Source of the DNA: Clostridia bacterium DTU084
Lineage (GTDB): Bacteria > Bacillota > DTU084
Reading direction: 5' to 3'
Length of the DNA stretch: 39,401 nt
Assembly: GCA_001512905.1 (NCBI GenBank)
Contig: LFTB01000023.1
Coordinates: forward strand, 595-39,995
Of this stretch, positions 29,875 through 39,201 are shown one piece after another. A program made the translations under genes and the position numbers. A model generated the notes under the pieces. It was given only the letters and a program-made list of their open reading frames with translations. It was not told the DNA's origin and made no database searches. How positions within the stretch are numbered: position 1 is the first letter of the stretch; every line of letters starts with the position of its first letter.

Positions 29875-31671
29875 TCGATGGAGCGCTTTCGTGGCCACGT
29901 GCTTGTTTGTGCAGGCGCGGGCTGTATATCCAGCGGTTGCTTTGAAGTAGAGAAGGCATTAAAAGCAAGTCTCGCAAAGCACAACCTGACAGAGGAATTC
30001 AGGGTAGTGGAAACAGGCTGTATCGGTACCTGCGATCTGGGCCCGCTGCTTGTGGTCTACCCAGGAGGAGTTTTCTACCAAAAAGTCGAGCCGCAAGATG
30101 TAGAGGAGATCGTCACAGAACACCTAATCGGCGGCCAAGTGGTGAAGAGGCTGCTGTATAAAGACCCCAAAAGCGGCGAAGAATTAGAAAAAATCGACCA
30201 AATCCCCTTCTACAGCAAACAGCTGCGCATTGCCCTGCGCAACTGCGGACAGATTGATCCGGACAGCATTGAAGAATACATCGACAAAGACGGCTACAAA
30301 GCTTTGGAGAAGGCCCTCAAGGAGATGTCTCCCCAAGATGTGATCCAGCAGATCAAAGATTCAGGCCTTCGAGGCAGGGGAGGAGCAGGCTTTCCCGCAG
30401 GGCTGAAGTGGCAGTTTACAGCAGATGCACCAGGCAAGCCCAAATACGTTGTCTGCAACGCAGACGAGGGAGATCCCGGCGCCTTTATGGACCGAAGCAT
30501 CCTCGAGGGAGATCCCCACTCTGTAATTGAGGCCATGACAATCGCGGGCTTCGCCGTGGGAGCAGAAAAGGGCTTTGTCTACGTGCGGGCAGAGTATCCT
30601 TTGGCAGTCCAGAGATTGACAAAAGCCTTGGAACAAGCCCGGCAGCGCGGCTATTTAGGGGAAAAGATCCTCGGCTCTGATTTTTCCTTTGACATTGAAA
30701 TCCGGGTGGGAGCAGGGGCGTTCGTCTGCGGCGAGGAAACGGCCCTCATCGCTTCCATTGAGGGGCAGCGGGGCGAGCCCAGGCCAAAGCCTCCTTTCCC
30801 TGCAGTCAGCGGCCTGTGGGGCTGCCCAACCTTGATTAACAACGTAGAAACCTTTGCCAACATTCCCGCCATCATCCTCAATGGATCCGGGTGGCTGCAG
30901 GAGATCGGCACAGAAAAAAGCAAAGGCACCAAAGTCTTTGCCATTGCCGGCAACGTGAACAACACAGGGCTTGCTGAGGTGCCCATGGGCACCACCCTCA
31001 GAGAGCTGGTCTTCGACGTCGGCGGCGGCATCCCAGGCGGGAAAAAGTTCAAAGCAGCCCAGACTGGAGGACCTTCTGGCGGCTGCATCCCTGAAGAGTT
31101 CCTGGACACACCTTTGGACTATGAATCCTTGAGCAAATTAGGCGCAATTATGGGTTCTGGCGGCCTTATTGTTATGGATGAGGACAACTGCATGGTGGAC
31201 GTGGCCAGGTTCTTCCTGGAGTTCACCCAGGATGAATCCTGCGGCAAGTGCACCCCCTGCAGAGTGGGAACCCGCAGGATGCTGGAAATCCTCACCCGCC
31301 TCACCAAAGGCCAGGGAGAGGATGGAGATATCGAAAAGCTCGAGGCCCTTGGAAATCTCATCAAAAGCACAGCCCTCTGCGGCTTGGGCCAGAGCGCCCC
31401 AAATCCCGTTTTGAGCACCATCAAGTATTTCCGGGATGAATACGAAGCCCATATTTACGAAAAGCGCTGTCCAGCCGGCATCTGCCAGAGCCTCCTGCGC
31501 TACGAAATCGTGGCAGAGCTCTGTCAGGGCTGCGGCTTGTGCGTCAGGGTTTGCCCCACAAAAGCCATCAGCGGCCAGCGGAGAGAGGTCCACGTAATTG
31601 ACCAGGAACTCTGCTCTAAATGCGGTAATTGTCTGAGCAAGTGTCCATTTGGGGCCATCAGGAAGTATTAA
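29875..31671 (+). CDS. NuoF-like flavoprotein subunit of hydrogenase (HydB-type) with N-terminal thioredoxin-like and C-terminal 2[4Fe-4S] domains
   Basis: SGLRGRGGAGFPAGLKW, ADEGDPGAFMDR, GAGAFVCGEETALIASIEG, DESCGKCTPCRVGTRRM, C-term CQGCGLCVRVCPTKAI..CSKCGNCLSKCPFGAI. Confidence 0.96.
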   Translation, partial: SMERFRGHVLVCAGAGCISSGCFEVEKALKASLAKHNLTEEFRVVETGCIGTCDLGPLLVVYPGGVFYQKVEPQDVEEIVTEHLIGGQVVKRLLYKDPKSGEELEKIDQIPFYSKQLRIALRNCGQIDPDSIEEYIDKDGYKALEKALKEMSPQDVIQQIKDSGLRGRGGAGFPAGLKWQFTADAPGKPKYVVCNADEGDPGAFMDRSILEGDPHSVIEAMTIAGFAVGAEKGFVYVRAEYPLAVQRLTKALEQARQRGYLGEKILGSDFSFDIEIRVGAGAFVCGEETALIASIEGQRGEPRPKPPFPAVSGLWGCPTLINNVETFANIPAIILNGSGWLQEIGTEKSKGTKVFAIAGNVNNTGLAEVPMGTTLRELVFDVGGGIPGGKKFKAAQTGGPSGGCIPEEFLDTPLDYESLSKLGAIMGSGGLIVMDEDNCMVDVARFFLEFTQDESCGKCTPCRVGTRRMLEILTRLTKGQGEDGDIEKLEALGNLIKSTALCGLGQSAPNPVLSTIKYFRDEYEAHIYEKRCPAGICQSLLRYEIVAELCQGCGLCVRVCPTKAISGQRREVHVIDQELCSKCGNCLSKCPFGAIRKY

Positions 31672-31683
31672 AGGGAGTGGGAG

Positions 31684-33426
31684 ATGAAAATGGAAAAAAT
31701 ACATTTAACAATAGATGGACAGAGGGTTGAGGCAGCGCGGGACCAGACTGTCCTCGAAGCGGCACAAGCTGCAGGGATCAACATCCCAACCCTTTGCTAC
31801 TGTCCCAATACCAAACCAACAGGCGCCTGCAGGGTCTGTCTTGTGGAAGTGGAGGGCATGAGAAACCTCGTCACCTCCTGTACTCTGCCTGTGGCTGAGG
31901 GCATGGTGGTTAAAACCAGCACACCCCGGGTCCGGGAGGCCAGGCGGGGCATAGTTGAGCTGCTTTTGTCAGACCATCCTGCAGAGTGCCTCACCTGCAG
32001 CCGCAGCGGCAGCTGCGAACTTCAGAATGTGGCACAGGACCTGGCTGTCCGCGAGATCCCCTACAGCGGCGCCATGGGAGATCGCCCCTTTGACGACAAC
32101 AACCCATCCATAGTCCGGGAGATGAGCAAATGCATCTTCTGCCGCAGGTGCATAGACGTCTGCAGCCAGGTGCAGGAGGTTTCAGCTTTAGGGGCCATCG
32201 GCAGGGGATTTGAAACCCAGATCGGCCCTGCCTTTGGCGACGAGCTGGGACAAGTTGCCTGCGCCCTCTGCGGCCAGTGCGTCCTGGTCTGCCCAACAGG
32301 CGCTCTTTCTGAGAAAGACAGCACAAGGGAAGTCTGGAAGGCTTTGGCAGATCCAGAGAAGTTCGTGGTTGTGCAAGTTGCACCTGCCATCCGCACTACA
32401 ATTGGCGAGGAGTTCGGCCTCGAGCCTGGGACGCCCCTTGTTGGTGAGCTTGTAGAGGGCCTCAGGCGCCTCGGTTTCGATAAGGTTTTCGACACTGATT
32501 TCGCTGCAGACCTCACCATTATCGAGGAAGGTACTGAGCTTCTGCAGAGGCTCGAGACAGGCGGCACCCTGCCCCTCATCACCTCCTGCAGTCCAGGCTG
32601 GGTGAAATACTGCGAGCACTTTTTCCCTGAGCTCATCCCCAACCTTTCCACCTGCAAATCTCCCCAGGAGATGTTCGGTGCGGTGATGAAGAACTGGTAC
32701 GCCAAAAAGCACAACCTGGATCCAGAGAAGATCTTCGTGGTTTCCATCATGCCCTGTACTGCGAAGAAGTTTGAAATCGCTCGCCCTGAGCTTGCCACAA
32801 CTGGCGCCCCGGATGTGGATGCAGTCCTCACCACAAGAGAGCTGGCGAAGATGTTCAAGGAGGCAGGTATCCAACTGCCTAAACTGCCCAAGTCCGAGTT
32901 CGATCAGCCTTTAGGTGAGTCCACAGGCGCCGCCGTGATCTTCGGCACCACAGGCGGTGTGATGGAAGCAGCTCTGCGGACCGTCTACGAGAAAGTCACA
33001 GGCGAGACCCTCAAGGAGATAGAGTTCACACAGGTCCGGGGCTTGGATGGAATCCGGGAAGCTGAAGTGGACCTCGCAGGCAAGAAAGTGCGCCTTGCAG
33101 TTGCCCACGGCCTGGGCAACGCCAGAAAGCTCCTGGAGAGGATAGTCAAAGGGGAAGGAGACTACACCTTCGTGGAGATCATGGCCTGTCCTGGTGGCTG
33201 CATAGGTGGCGGCGGCGGGCCGAGGCCTACAGACCAGGAGCGGCGCAAGAAGCGGGCTGAAGCTTTATACCAACTTGATCGGGATCTGCCCCTGCGCAAA
33301 TCCCACGAAAACCCGGCTATTCAAGCCCTCTACAAAGATCTTGGAGAGCCAGGGGGAGAGCTTGCCCACAAGCTGCTCCACACCCACTACCAGAGCCGAG
33401 CTTGTGGCTGCAATTGCCAGGAATAA
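31684..33426 (+). CDS. [FeFe] hydrogenase catalytic subunit with N-terminal [2Fe-2S] and ferredoxin domains (HydA-type)
   Basis: H-cluster motifs TSCSPGWVKYCE, MPCTAKKFE, EIMACPGGCIGGGG; N-term CPNTKPTGACRVCLVEVEG. Confidence 0.98.
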   Translation: MKMEKIHLTIDGQRVEAARDQTVLEAAQAAGINIPTLCYCPNTKPTGACRVCLVEVEGMRNLVTSCTLPVAEGMVVKTSTPRVREARRGIVELLLSDHPAECLTCSRSGSCELQNVAQDLAVREIPYSGAMGDRPFDDNNPSIVREMSKCIFCRRCIDVCSQVQEVSALGAIGRGFETQIGPAFGDELGQVACALCGQCVLVCPTGALSEKDSTREVWKALADPEKFVVVQVAPAIRTTIGEEFGLEPGTPLVGELVEGLRRLGFDKVFDTDFAADLTIIEEGTELLQRLETGGTLPLITSCSPGWVKYCEHFFPELIPNLSTCKSPQEMFGAVMKNWYAKKHNLDPEKIFVVSIMPCTAKKFEIARPELATTGAPDVDAVLTTRELAKMFKEAGIQLPKLPKSEFDQPLGESTGAAVIFGTTGGVMEAALRTVYEKVTGETLKEIEFTQVRGLDGIREAEVDLAGKKVRLAVAHGLGNARKLLERIVKGEGDYTFVEIMACPGGCIGGGGGPRPTDQERRKKRAEALYQLDRDLPLRKSHENPAIQALYKDLGEPGGELAHKLLHTHYQSRACGCNCQE

Positions 33427-33526
33427 ATAAGATTGGAATTTCTGGTTATAGAAGGAATCCCTCAGGTGCTTGTCGAAATATAATCCTATAATCTGAGCTA
33501 CTATTTAGAAAGAGAGGGATAGACGG

Positions 33527-34435
33527 GTGAGGAACAGAATACTGATCTGCAGCTTAATAGCCGTACTGGTCGGGCTAATGATGGGAGCAGCAGTTGCAGA
33601 AGAGAAGGTAAATGGTGATGACGGCGATATTGTAGTGGTGGTAAATGGCGAGCCCATCACGGCTTTTAAGTTCTATGCAGAGATGGAAAAGCAGGTTGGC
33701 GCACAAATCCTGCAGAACATGATCATTGAATCTTTGATTATGCAGGAAGTGGAAAGGCTGAAACTTTCAATTACAGACGCAGACATTGCCCAGCAGTTGG
33801 AAATGCTGCGGATGCAGTTTCCCAATGAGCAGTCTTTCCAGTATGCCTTGATGGGAATGAGCCAGGAAAACCTCTACGCGCAGCTGAAGATCCAGGCAGC
33901 CCTGTGGAAGCTGGGCACCAGAAACGTAAAGGTGACAGAGGAAGAGATGAAGCAGTACTATGAGGAAAACAAAGACGATTATAAAGAGCCTGAGACGGTT
34001 CGTGCCCGTCATATCCTGGTGAAAACTGAAGAAGAGGCCAAAAAGATCATTGAGGCTCTGGATGCAGGCGAGGATTTCGCAGAGCTGGCGAAAGCCCACG
34101 GCCTGGACGGCACAAAAGATCGGGGCGGGGATCTGGGATATTTCTCTTACGAGGAAATGGTGCCCGAGTTCTCTGCAGCAGCTTTCGCTCTGGAGGTTGG
34201 CCAGTATACAAAGGAACCAGTGCAGACACAGTTCGGATACCATGTGATCAAGCTGGAAGAGCGCAATGAGGAGAAGCAGTACACCCTGGAAGAAGTTAAG
34301 GACAGTGTTCAGCTGGCCATTCTCTCTGAGAAGGCGGCAAGCAGTCAAGAGATCATTCAGGATTTGCTGAAGAAGGCCAAGTTCGACTGGAGATGGGAGC
34401 GGTACAGCAATATCTTCTCCGGTCTGGTTCCATAA
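33527..34435 (+). CDS. Secreted peptidylprolyl isomerase, PrsA/SurA-like (parvulin)
   Basis: Signal peptide; VRARHILVKTEEEAKKIIEALDAGEDFAELAKAHGLDGTKDRGGDLGYFSYEEMVPEFSAAAFALEVGQYTKEPVQTQFGYHVIKLEER. Confidence 0.92.
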   Translation: MRNRILICSLIAVLVGLMMGAAVAEEKVNGDDGDIVVVVNGEPITAFKFYAEMEKQVGAQILQNMIIESLIMQEVERLKLSITDADIAQQLEMLRMQFPNEQSFQYALMGMSQENLYAQLKIQAALWKLGTRNVKVTEEEMKQYYEENKDDYKEPETVRARHILVKTEEEAKKIIEALDAGEDFAELAKAHGLDGTKDRGGDLGYFSYEEMVPEFSAAAFALEVGQYTKEPVQTQFGYHVIKLEERNEEKQYTLEEVKDSVQLAILSEKAASSQEIIQDLLKKAKFDWRWERYSNIFSGLVP

Positions 34436-34457
34436 ACAATACTACAAAAAGGAGGAA

Positions 34458-34482
34458 GAGGAGGGCCTAGCCCTCCTCTTTT
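34458..34482 (+). terminator. Rho-independent terminator
   Basis: GAGGAGGGC-CTA-GCCCTCCTC + TTTTG. Confidence 0.9.
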
Positions 34483-34485
34483 GTT

Positions 34486-34890
34486 ATGCTGCAGAAAGGC
34501 ACTGTATTGAAAACAAAAGGGAGAAAAGCACAAGTTGAAGTCTGCAGCCGGGACGCCTGCAAAAACTGCAGCGGCTGTCTTGGCGGGCAGAGGGAGCACA
34601 CCCTTTGGGCAGCAAATCCCCTGGGGGCCCAAGAGGGAGAGGAGGTCTGGGTGGAGCTCTCATCTGGGCTCCTGTTAGGCGGCGCTGCCCTTCTCTACCT
34701 GTTGCCCCTTGTGCTCCTCCTTCTGGGCTATGCAGCAGGCGCCAGCCTTTTTCAAACCCAAGCTGCGGCGCTGGGCTGTGCAGCTTTGGGCTTTGTCATT
34801 GCCATCTTCATCGGCAGCTTTTGCAATCGGCTGCTGGAGAGGCGGGGCCGCCTGGAACCTGTCATCAAAAAAGTGGAAAGGAAAAGGTGA
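34486..34890 (+). CDS. RseC/MucC-family membrane protein
   Basis: GTVLKTKGRKAQVEVCSRDACKNCSGC, ANPLGAQEGEEVWVELSSG then two TMs. Confidence 0.8.
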   Translation: MLQKGTVLKTKGRKAQVEVCSRDACKNCSGCLGGQREHTLWAANPLGAQEGEEVWVELSSGLLLGGAALLYLLPLVLLLLGYAAGASLFQTQAAALGCAALGFVIAIFIGSFCNRLLERRGRLEPVIKKVERKR

Positions 34891-34942
34891 GCCTGCTTTC
34901 GGCTATTGAGGCGTGCTAATGTAAACCTAAGGGGTGGTATTG

Positions 34943-36331
34943 TTGAGCCTGCTCCTGTTTTTTGATGATAAGCATCTCCTGCTCCGAGAGAACCTGAAGC
35001 GCATTTGCGCTCAACCTCAATTGGAAGCAGTTTATATTGATCCTGTGGCAAGCACTTCTGCCGGCTTTCCCTCAGTTGTCCGGGATCCCAAGACAGGGCT
35101 GTATCACATGTTCTATCAGGGGTGGCTGCGGGGGGATAAAATAGTGACCCTTGCTGCCGCCAGTAAAGACGGGTTGCATTTTCAGCCCCGCAGCACAGCA
35201 AGGCAGGCTGGCATCACGGCTCCTGTCTGCGATCATCAGCTTCTCGCTGAAATGGATGGAGAGCTGGCCCTGGTTTTCGAAGATCACCATGCTCCTGAAG
35301 ACAAAAGGCTGAAAGCGCTGGTTGCTGTGTACAACAGGCCCCAGATGCAGGTAAAAAACATTCTCTTCACCTCAGGGGACGGAATCCACTGGATCCTAGA
35401 GGAAGGGGTTCGCTGGAACACAAGAGGCGCAGAGCCTGGCGCCGGCTGTTTTTACTGCGAGGCCACAGAAAGCTACATTCTCACCCAACGGCCTGATTGG
35501 GGCGTACGCAGGATCTGCATTGCCGAAACCCGCGACTGGCAGCATTTTTCTGATCCGGAACTCGTCCTGCAGGCAGACGCTCTGGATGAACCCTTGACTG
35601 AAACCTACGGGATGCCTGCTTTCGCCTACGATGGCTGGTACATTGGCTTTCTCTGGCTATACCAGCCTCCTCAAGAGCGGGGTCCTGTGAAATACTGGAA
35701 GGGGAAAGTCCATTCCCAGCTCACCTACAGCGTCAATGGCCGTCATTTTCAGCGCGCCCTGCGTCAGCCATTCATCGGCAACGGCGATCCGGCAAGTCCG
35801 ACCTGGGGAATGGTTTTCCCTTCCGCCCTCTACACAGACGCAGAGGGGAATCTCGTGGTGGCTGCTTCTGCCTGCCGTTACGAACACGGCCATTTTGCAG
35901 ACCAAGGCGGCGGCTCCATTGTCTTTTATCGTTTGCGAAAGGACGGTTTTGTGGCTTTAGAGTCCACCGGCGGCCCTGGCCTCCTCTGTACTCGGGGTCT
36001 TCTGACAGCCGGAGGGGAGCTGGAAATAAACATTGAGGCTCCCTATTCTGAAGCCACATGCTGTATTTACACCCATGGCGGCATCGAGCCAATGCCGGGC
36101 TATAGCCACGAAGATTGCATTCCCTTCACCGGTGATTCCACAAAGTGGGTGCCCAGCTGGAAAGAAGGCCGCACTTTTTCCCAATTGGCAGGACAGGTTG
36201 TTTATATAGAGGTGAAGCTGAACTCCGGCATGCTGTATTCGATCCGAGGCCAGCTAACTCCCATGATGGTGAGAGATGTGGATCGCTATGTCAAGTTCGG
36301 GACGATTCCCGATGTGAGAGGTTTTTTTTAG
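34943..36331 (+). CDS. GH43/GH-J-like beta-propeller glycoside hydrolase-like protein
   Basis: FPSVVRDPKTGLYHMFYQGWLRGDKIVTLAAASKDGLHF, ITAPVCDHQL, TSGDGIHW; five-bladed propeller-like repeats. Confidence 0.6.
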   Translation: MSLLLFFDDKHLLLRENLKRICAQPQLEAVYIDPVASTSAGFPSVVRDPKTGLYHMFYQGWLRGDKIVTLAAASKDGLHFQPRSTARQAGITAPVCDHQLLAEMDGELALVFEDHHAPEDKRLKALVAVYNRPQMQVKNILFTSGDGIHWILEEGVRWNTRGAEPGAGCFYCEATESYILTQRPDWGVRRICIAETRDWQHFSDPELVLQADALDEPLTETYGMPAFAYDGWYIGFLWLYQPPQERGPVKYWKGKVHSQLTYSVNGRHFQRALRQPFIGNGDPASPTWGMVFPSALYTDAEGNLVVAASACRYEHGHFADQGGGSIVFYRLRKDGFVALESTGGPGLLCTRGLLTAGGELEINIEAPYSEATCCIYTHGGIEPMPGYSHEDCIPFTGDSTKWVPSWKEGRTFSQLAGQVVYIEVKLNSGMLYSIRGQLTPMMVRDVDRYVKFGTIPDVRGFF

Positions 36332-36345
36332 CAGATAGAGCTTTA

Positions 36346-36380
36346 AAAAGCAAAAGGGGGGAGAGTCCCCTTTCTGCTTT
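36346..36380. terminator. Inverted repeat downstream of the propeller gene, probable terminator
   Basis: AAAAGCAAAAGGGG...CCCCTTTCTGCTTT; weak T-tract. Confidence 0.5.
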
Positions 36381-36442
36381 GAATTCTTTGAGCGGTCTGC
36401 ACAGAGCCTGCGCCGCTTGAGAAAATCAAGTTTTTATGCAGA

Positions 36443-36467
36443 GAGGCTGCCCATTTCAGGCAGCCTC
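36443..36467. terminator. Inverted repeat between convergent genes, probable terminator
   Basis: GAGGCTGCC-CATTTCA-GGCAGCCTC followed on + strand by CTTTTAT. Confidence 0.6.
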
Positions 36468-36470
36468 CTT

Positions 36471-37400
36471 TTATCCGCTGAGAGAAATTCCGCTCCTCTG
36501 CGAAAGGGTCTGTTTGAACCCATCCAAACTCTCAGCTCTCAGGCTAGAGCGAAAGAGTTCCTCGAGAGTTTGTTCGTCCTGTATCTTTTTTATCTGCATT
36601 CTTATGTCCTTATCCGTACTGCCGAACCTTTCTTGCAGAATTTCTACTATGGTATCCTGTTTGTTTTCTCGAATGCCTTCAATTCTGCCTTCAATTTTTC
36701 CTTCTTTTCGAGCCTTATTCAGTAAATACTCGGTCACAGAATTTTTTTCACTGAGTATTTAGTCGAGTATTTGAAGCATTTGGATATCCTCCTTTGGGAG
36801 CTCTGAGATGTCCAAATACCTGCCGGCTAATGCCGCAGCTATGGCAAGCTGCGCATCCCGTTTTTCCGGATCAGCCTCTAGTTTTTTGATCAATGCCTTC
36901 GTTTCCCTGTACACATCCAAGCTTTTCTCCTCTGTCAGCAGTATGAGGACGGGCGCAAGGCCCGGCAGTTCGCCCTTTCTTATTCTGGGCAGGTGTTCCC
37001 ACAAGCGGACTACCGAATACGTGAAAGTGTGGCTGAGGTTGAACTGGGTTTTCTGGTATGCGTTGGGCGGAGGGAGCTGCCTCTTTCTTTCCAGGTATAT
37101 GATCACTGAATAAGTCGGCAGCCTCAGCGAGGCTTCGATCAGGGCGTTGTATTGGAACATCCGCTGAGGGAGATCCTTTCTGTGTTCCAGCTGAAATTCC
37201 AGGTGAAGGACAAATCTTTTCGTCCCCTGCTCAACTATATATATGTTGTCAGCTCGAAGCTGGGGAATATTCAACTCCTTGTCTTCGTGGTGAATTCTCA
37301 GAGGTTCTGAGGAGTTCAAAACAAGTTTCAGGAAATCTTCAGAGTAATTCCGGGCAAGATACTTAAAATTCAAATCCAAAGATGCTTTCTCTGCGGACAT
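36471..37400 (-). pseudogene. Rpn-family recombination-promoting nuclease/putative transposase, interrupted by one in-frame TAA at 36759-36761
   Basis: N-part FKYLARNYSEDFLKLVL, FVLHLEFQLEHRKDLPQRMFQYNALIEASLRLPTYSVIIYL; C-part SVTEYLLNKARKEGKIEGRIEGIRENKQDTIVEILQERFG; both ORFs in the same frame (930 nt total). Confidence 0.85.
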
Positions 37401-37531
37401 GAGAAACCACCTCCATCATTTGTAGCATAAATCCGGTAGGTGGCCTCATATGATTTATATTCTACGCCGACAAGCCAAATCCTTCTGCTGTCTGAAAGTT
37501 TACATAAAACCTGTCTCTTCAGACAATAACG

Positions 37532-37558
37532 GCCCAGCTCACCTGTCAGGAGCTGGGC
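37532..37558. terminator. Inverted repeat, probable terminator
   Basis: GCCCAGCTC-ACCTGTCAG-GAGCTGGGC then TGTTTGTT. Confidence 0.55.
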
Positions 37559-37781
37559 TGTTTGTTGAAATATTCTTTAGCTCGTGAATCAGGGCAGCTG
37601 CTACAACAAGCATGTACTTTCAGGCGTTGATCTGCAGTCCCAATTAGAGCAGCGCTGCTTTGCTTCAGCGCAAAAATAAACTGCCGACTGCTCAAAAAAA
37701 ATTCCAACAGAAACTTCTTTTTTTGAATTAGCCTGCATAATTTGAACGTGGGTGGAAAAAATAGGATCAGATTCCACAATT

Positions 37782-37809
37782 TTAACTGAAGTGGGCAGTC
37801 TTCAGTTAA
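37782..37809. promoter_or_regulatory. Perfect 10-bp inverted repeat in the leader of the secreted 161-aa protein gene
   Basis: TTAACTGAAG-TGGGCAGT-CTTCAGTTAA, just upstream of the GGGGG RBS. Confidence 0.8.
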
Positions 37810-37830
37810 GAAAAAAAAGGGGGAAATTAA

Positions 37831-38316
37831 ATGAAAAAGATTGTGTTTTTAGCAATGCTGCTTTGTCTCAGTTTGGCAGCCAGCGTCTTTGCAGAGCCTG
37901 CCCAGCCAAAGAACGTGGCTGTGGACGTGCTGGTAGTTGACACCCAGGAATTGATTGCCAACGATCCCACAATAACCATTCCCACACCAACAGCGGCCAA
38001 CTACAATGCAGGGTACACAGATGTCGTCACAGGACAGCTTGTCGTCAGAAGCAATGTCCGCTGGGTGCTCAGTGTGAAAACAGAATCATGGGGCAGCCCT
38101 TCGGGTGTCAACAAAGCTTTAACTGATTGGCAGTGGAAGCGGCAGATGCAGGATCAGTTTACAGAGTGCAGCACAGCTGATGTCAAGGTGGTGGACGGCC
38201 TTCCCACATCCGGTACAAATGTCAATATCAATTACCGGATGAAACTGGATTGGGAAAACGATGCGCCAGGCAGCTACTACTTAGTCCAATATTACACTCT
38301 GACCAAAGACAGCTAA
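37831..38316 (+). CDS. Secreted beta-sandwich-like protein (possible surface-fibre subunit)
   Basis: Signal peptide MKKIVFLAMLLCLSLAASVFA; beta-rich; shares NxGY..L.V....W.L.V..E pattern with the truncated ORF at 39198. Confidence 0.75.
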   Translation: MKKIVFLAMLLCLSLAASVFAEPAQPKNVAVDVLVVDTQELIANDPTITIPTPTAANYNAGYTDVVTGQLVVRSNVRWVLSVKTESWGSPSGVNKALTDWQWKRQMQDQFTECSTADVKVVDGLPTSGTNVNINYRMKLDWENDAPGSYYLVQYYTLTKDS

Positions 38317-38329
38317 TTTTTCTGAGTTA

Positions 38330-38373
38330 AAAAAGGGGCCACTGCCGGGAAGCTTATGCTTCTTGCCCCTTTT
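38330..38373 (+). terminator. Hairpin with T-tract between subunit-like and chaperone-like genes
   Basis: AAAAAGGGGC ... GAAGC-TTAT-GCTTC ... GCCCCTTTTCTTTTT. Confidence 0.75.
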
Positions 38374-38397
38374 CTTTTTAGGGGAAGGAGGGAAACA

Positions 38398-39201
38398 TTG
38401 AAAACCTGTATCTATGCTCTGTGCATTCTCTTTTGTTTCACCAGTTTGACAAGTGCCTTTGTCCAGTGCTCCATCGAGGACCGGGTGGTTAAACTCAGAC
38501 CTGGTGAGAGGGGCCAGCTTGAGATCGAGCTCTATAACCCAGAGGCAGAACAAAGAACCGTCCGCGCCTACCTCGGGGATTGGGAACTGGGAACTGGAGG
38601 CGAACCAGTGTTTCATCCAGCCGGCACCTTGCCTAATTCTGCAGCAGGACAGCTGAAACTTGCAGATCCCCTTGTGGTCTTAGGGCCAGGGGAGAGGGGC
38701 AAGCTGCGCCTGGAGGTGGAAGTGCCAAAGGAGCAGCGCGGCAGCAGAGCTGCCATGCTGTTTGTGGAAGCTGGCCAACTTCCTCCCCCAACCTCAGCTC
38801 TTGAGAACCAAATGCAAATCAGCGTCCAGACCCTCCTGCGCTACGGGATTAAAATTTACGTTGTGGCCCAGGGAACGGAGGAACCAGCCTCTAAGATCAA
38901 CGATCTAAGGCTCCAGCCTCCATCAGAGGGGAAAATCCCAGTAAACATTGTCCTTCAGAACAGCGGCAATATCCATCTCCGCTATCAGTGCAGGCTTGAG
39001 GTGCGCTCTTTAGAGGGAGAAGTACTGGAAGAAAAAGAGCTTGCTCCCTTTTCGATTCTGCCAGGTGCTGTCCGCACGGTGCAAAGCGAGATCAAACTGC
39101 CTCCTTTCGGCAAATACCTGCTTTTGGCTGTGCTGGATTACGGCAGCGAGAAGCTGCTCGCAGCTGAGGCACCCTTTGAGATAAGGGAGGGAGGTAAGTG
39201 A
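38398..39201 (+). CDS. PapD/DUF916-like secreted chaperone-type protein
   Basis: TTG start after GGAAGGAGGG; signal peptide KTCIYALCILFCFTSLTSA; VKLRPGERGQLEIELYNPEAEQRTVRAYLGDWELGTGGEPVFHPAGTLPNSAAGQLKLADPLVVLGPGERGKLRLEVEVP..AAMLFVE. Confidence 0.65.
   Translation: MKTCIYALCILFCFTSLTSAFVQCSIEDRVVKLRPGERGQLEIELYNPEAEQRTVRAYLGDWELGTGGEPVFHPAGTLPNSAAGQLKLADPLVVLGPGERGKLRLEVEVPKEQRGSRAAMLFVEAGQLPPPTSALENQMQISVQTLLRYGIKIYVVAQGTEEPASKINDLRLQPPSEGKIPVNIVLQNSGNIHLRYQCRLEVRSLEGEVLEEKELAPFSILPGAVRTVQSEIKLPPFGKYLLLAVLDYGSEKLLAAEAPFEIREGGK

Noticed and set aside
33451-33484. Second sigma-H-like motif (GAAGGAATC-N12-GTCGAAATA) upstream of the PPIase gene
   Set aside because: Two mismatches to consensus and two overlapping TATAAT-like -10 boxes give an equally good sigma-A reading.
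36417-36762. Plus-strand ORFs of 102 and 108 aa opposite the Rpn gene
   Set aside because: Antisense to the recognisable KEGKIEGRIEG region of the Rpn-like protein.
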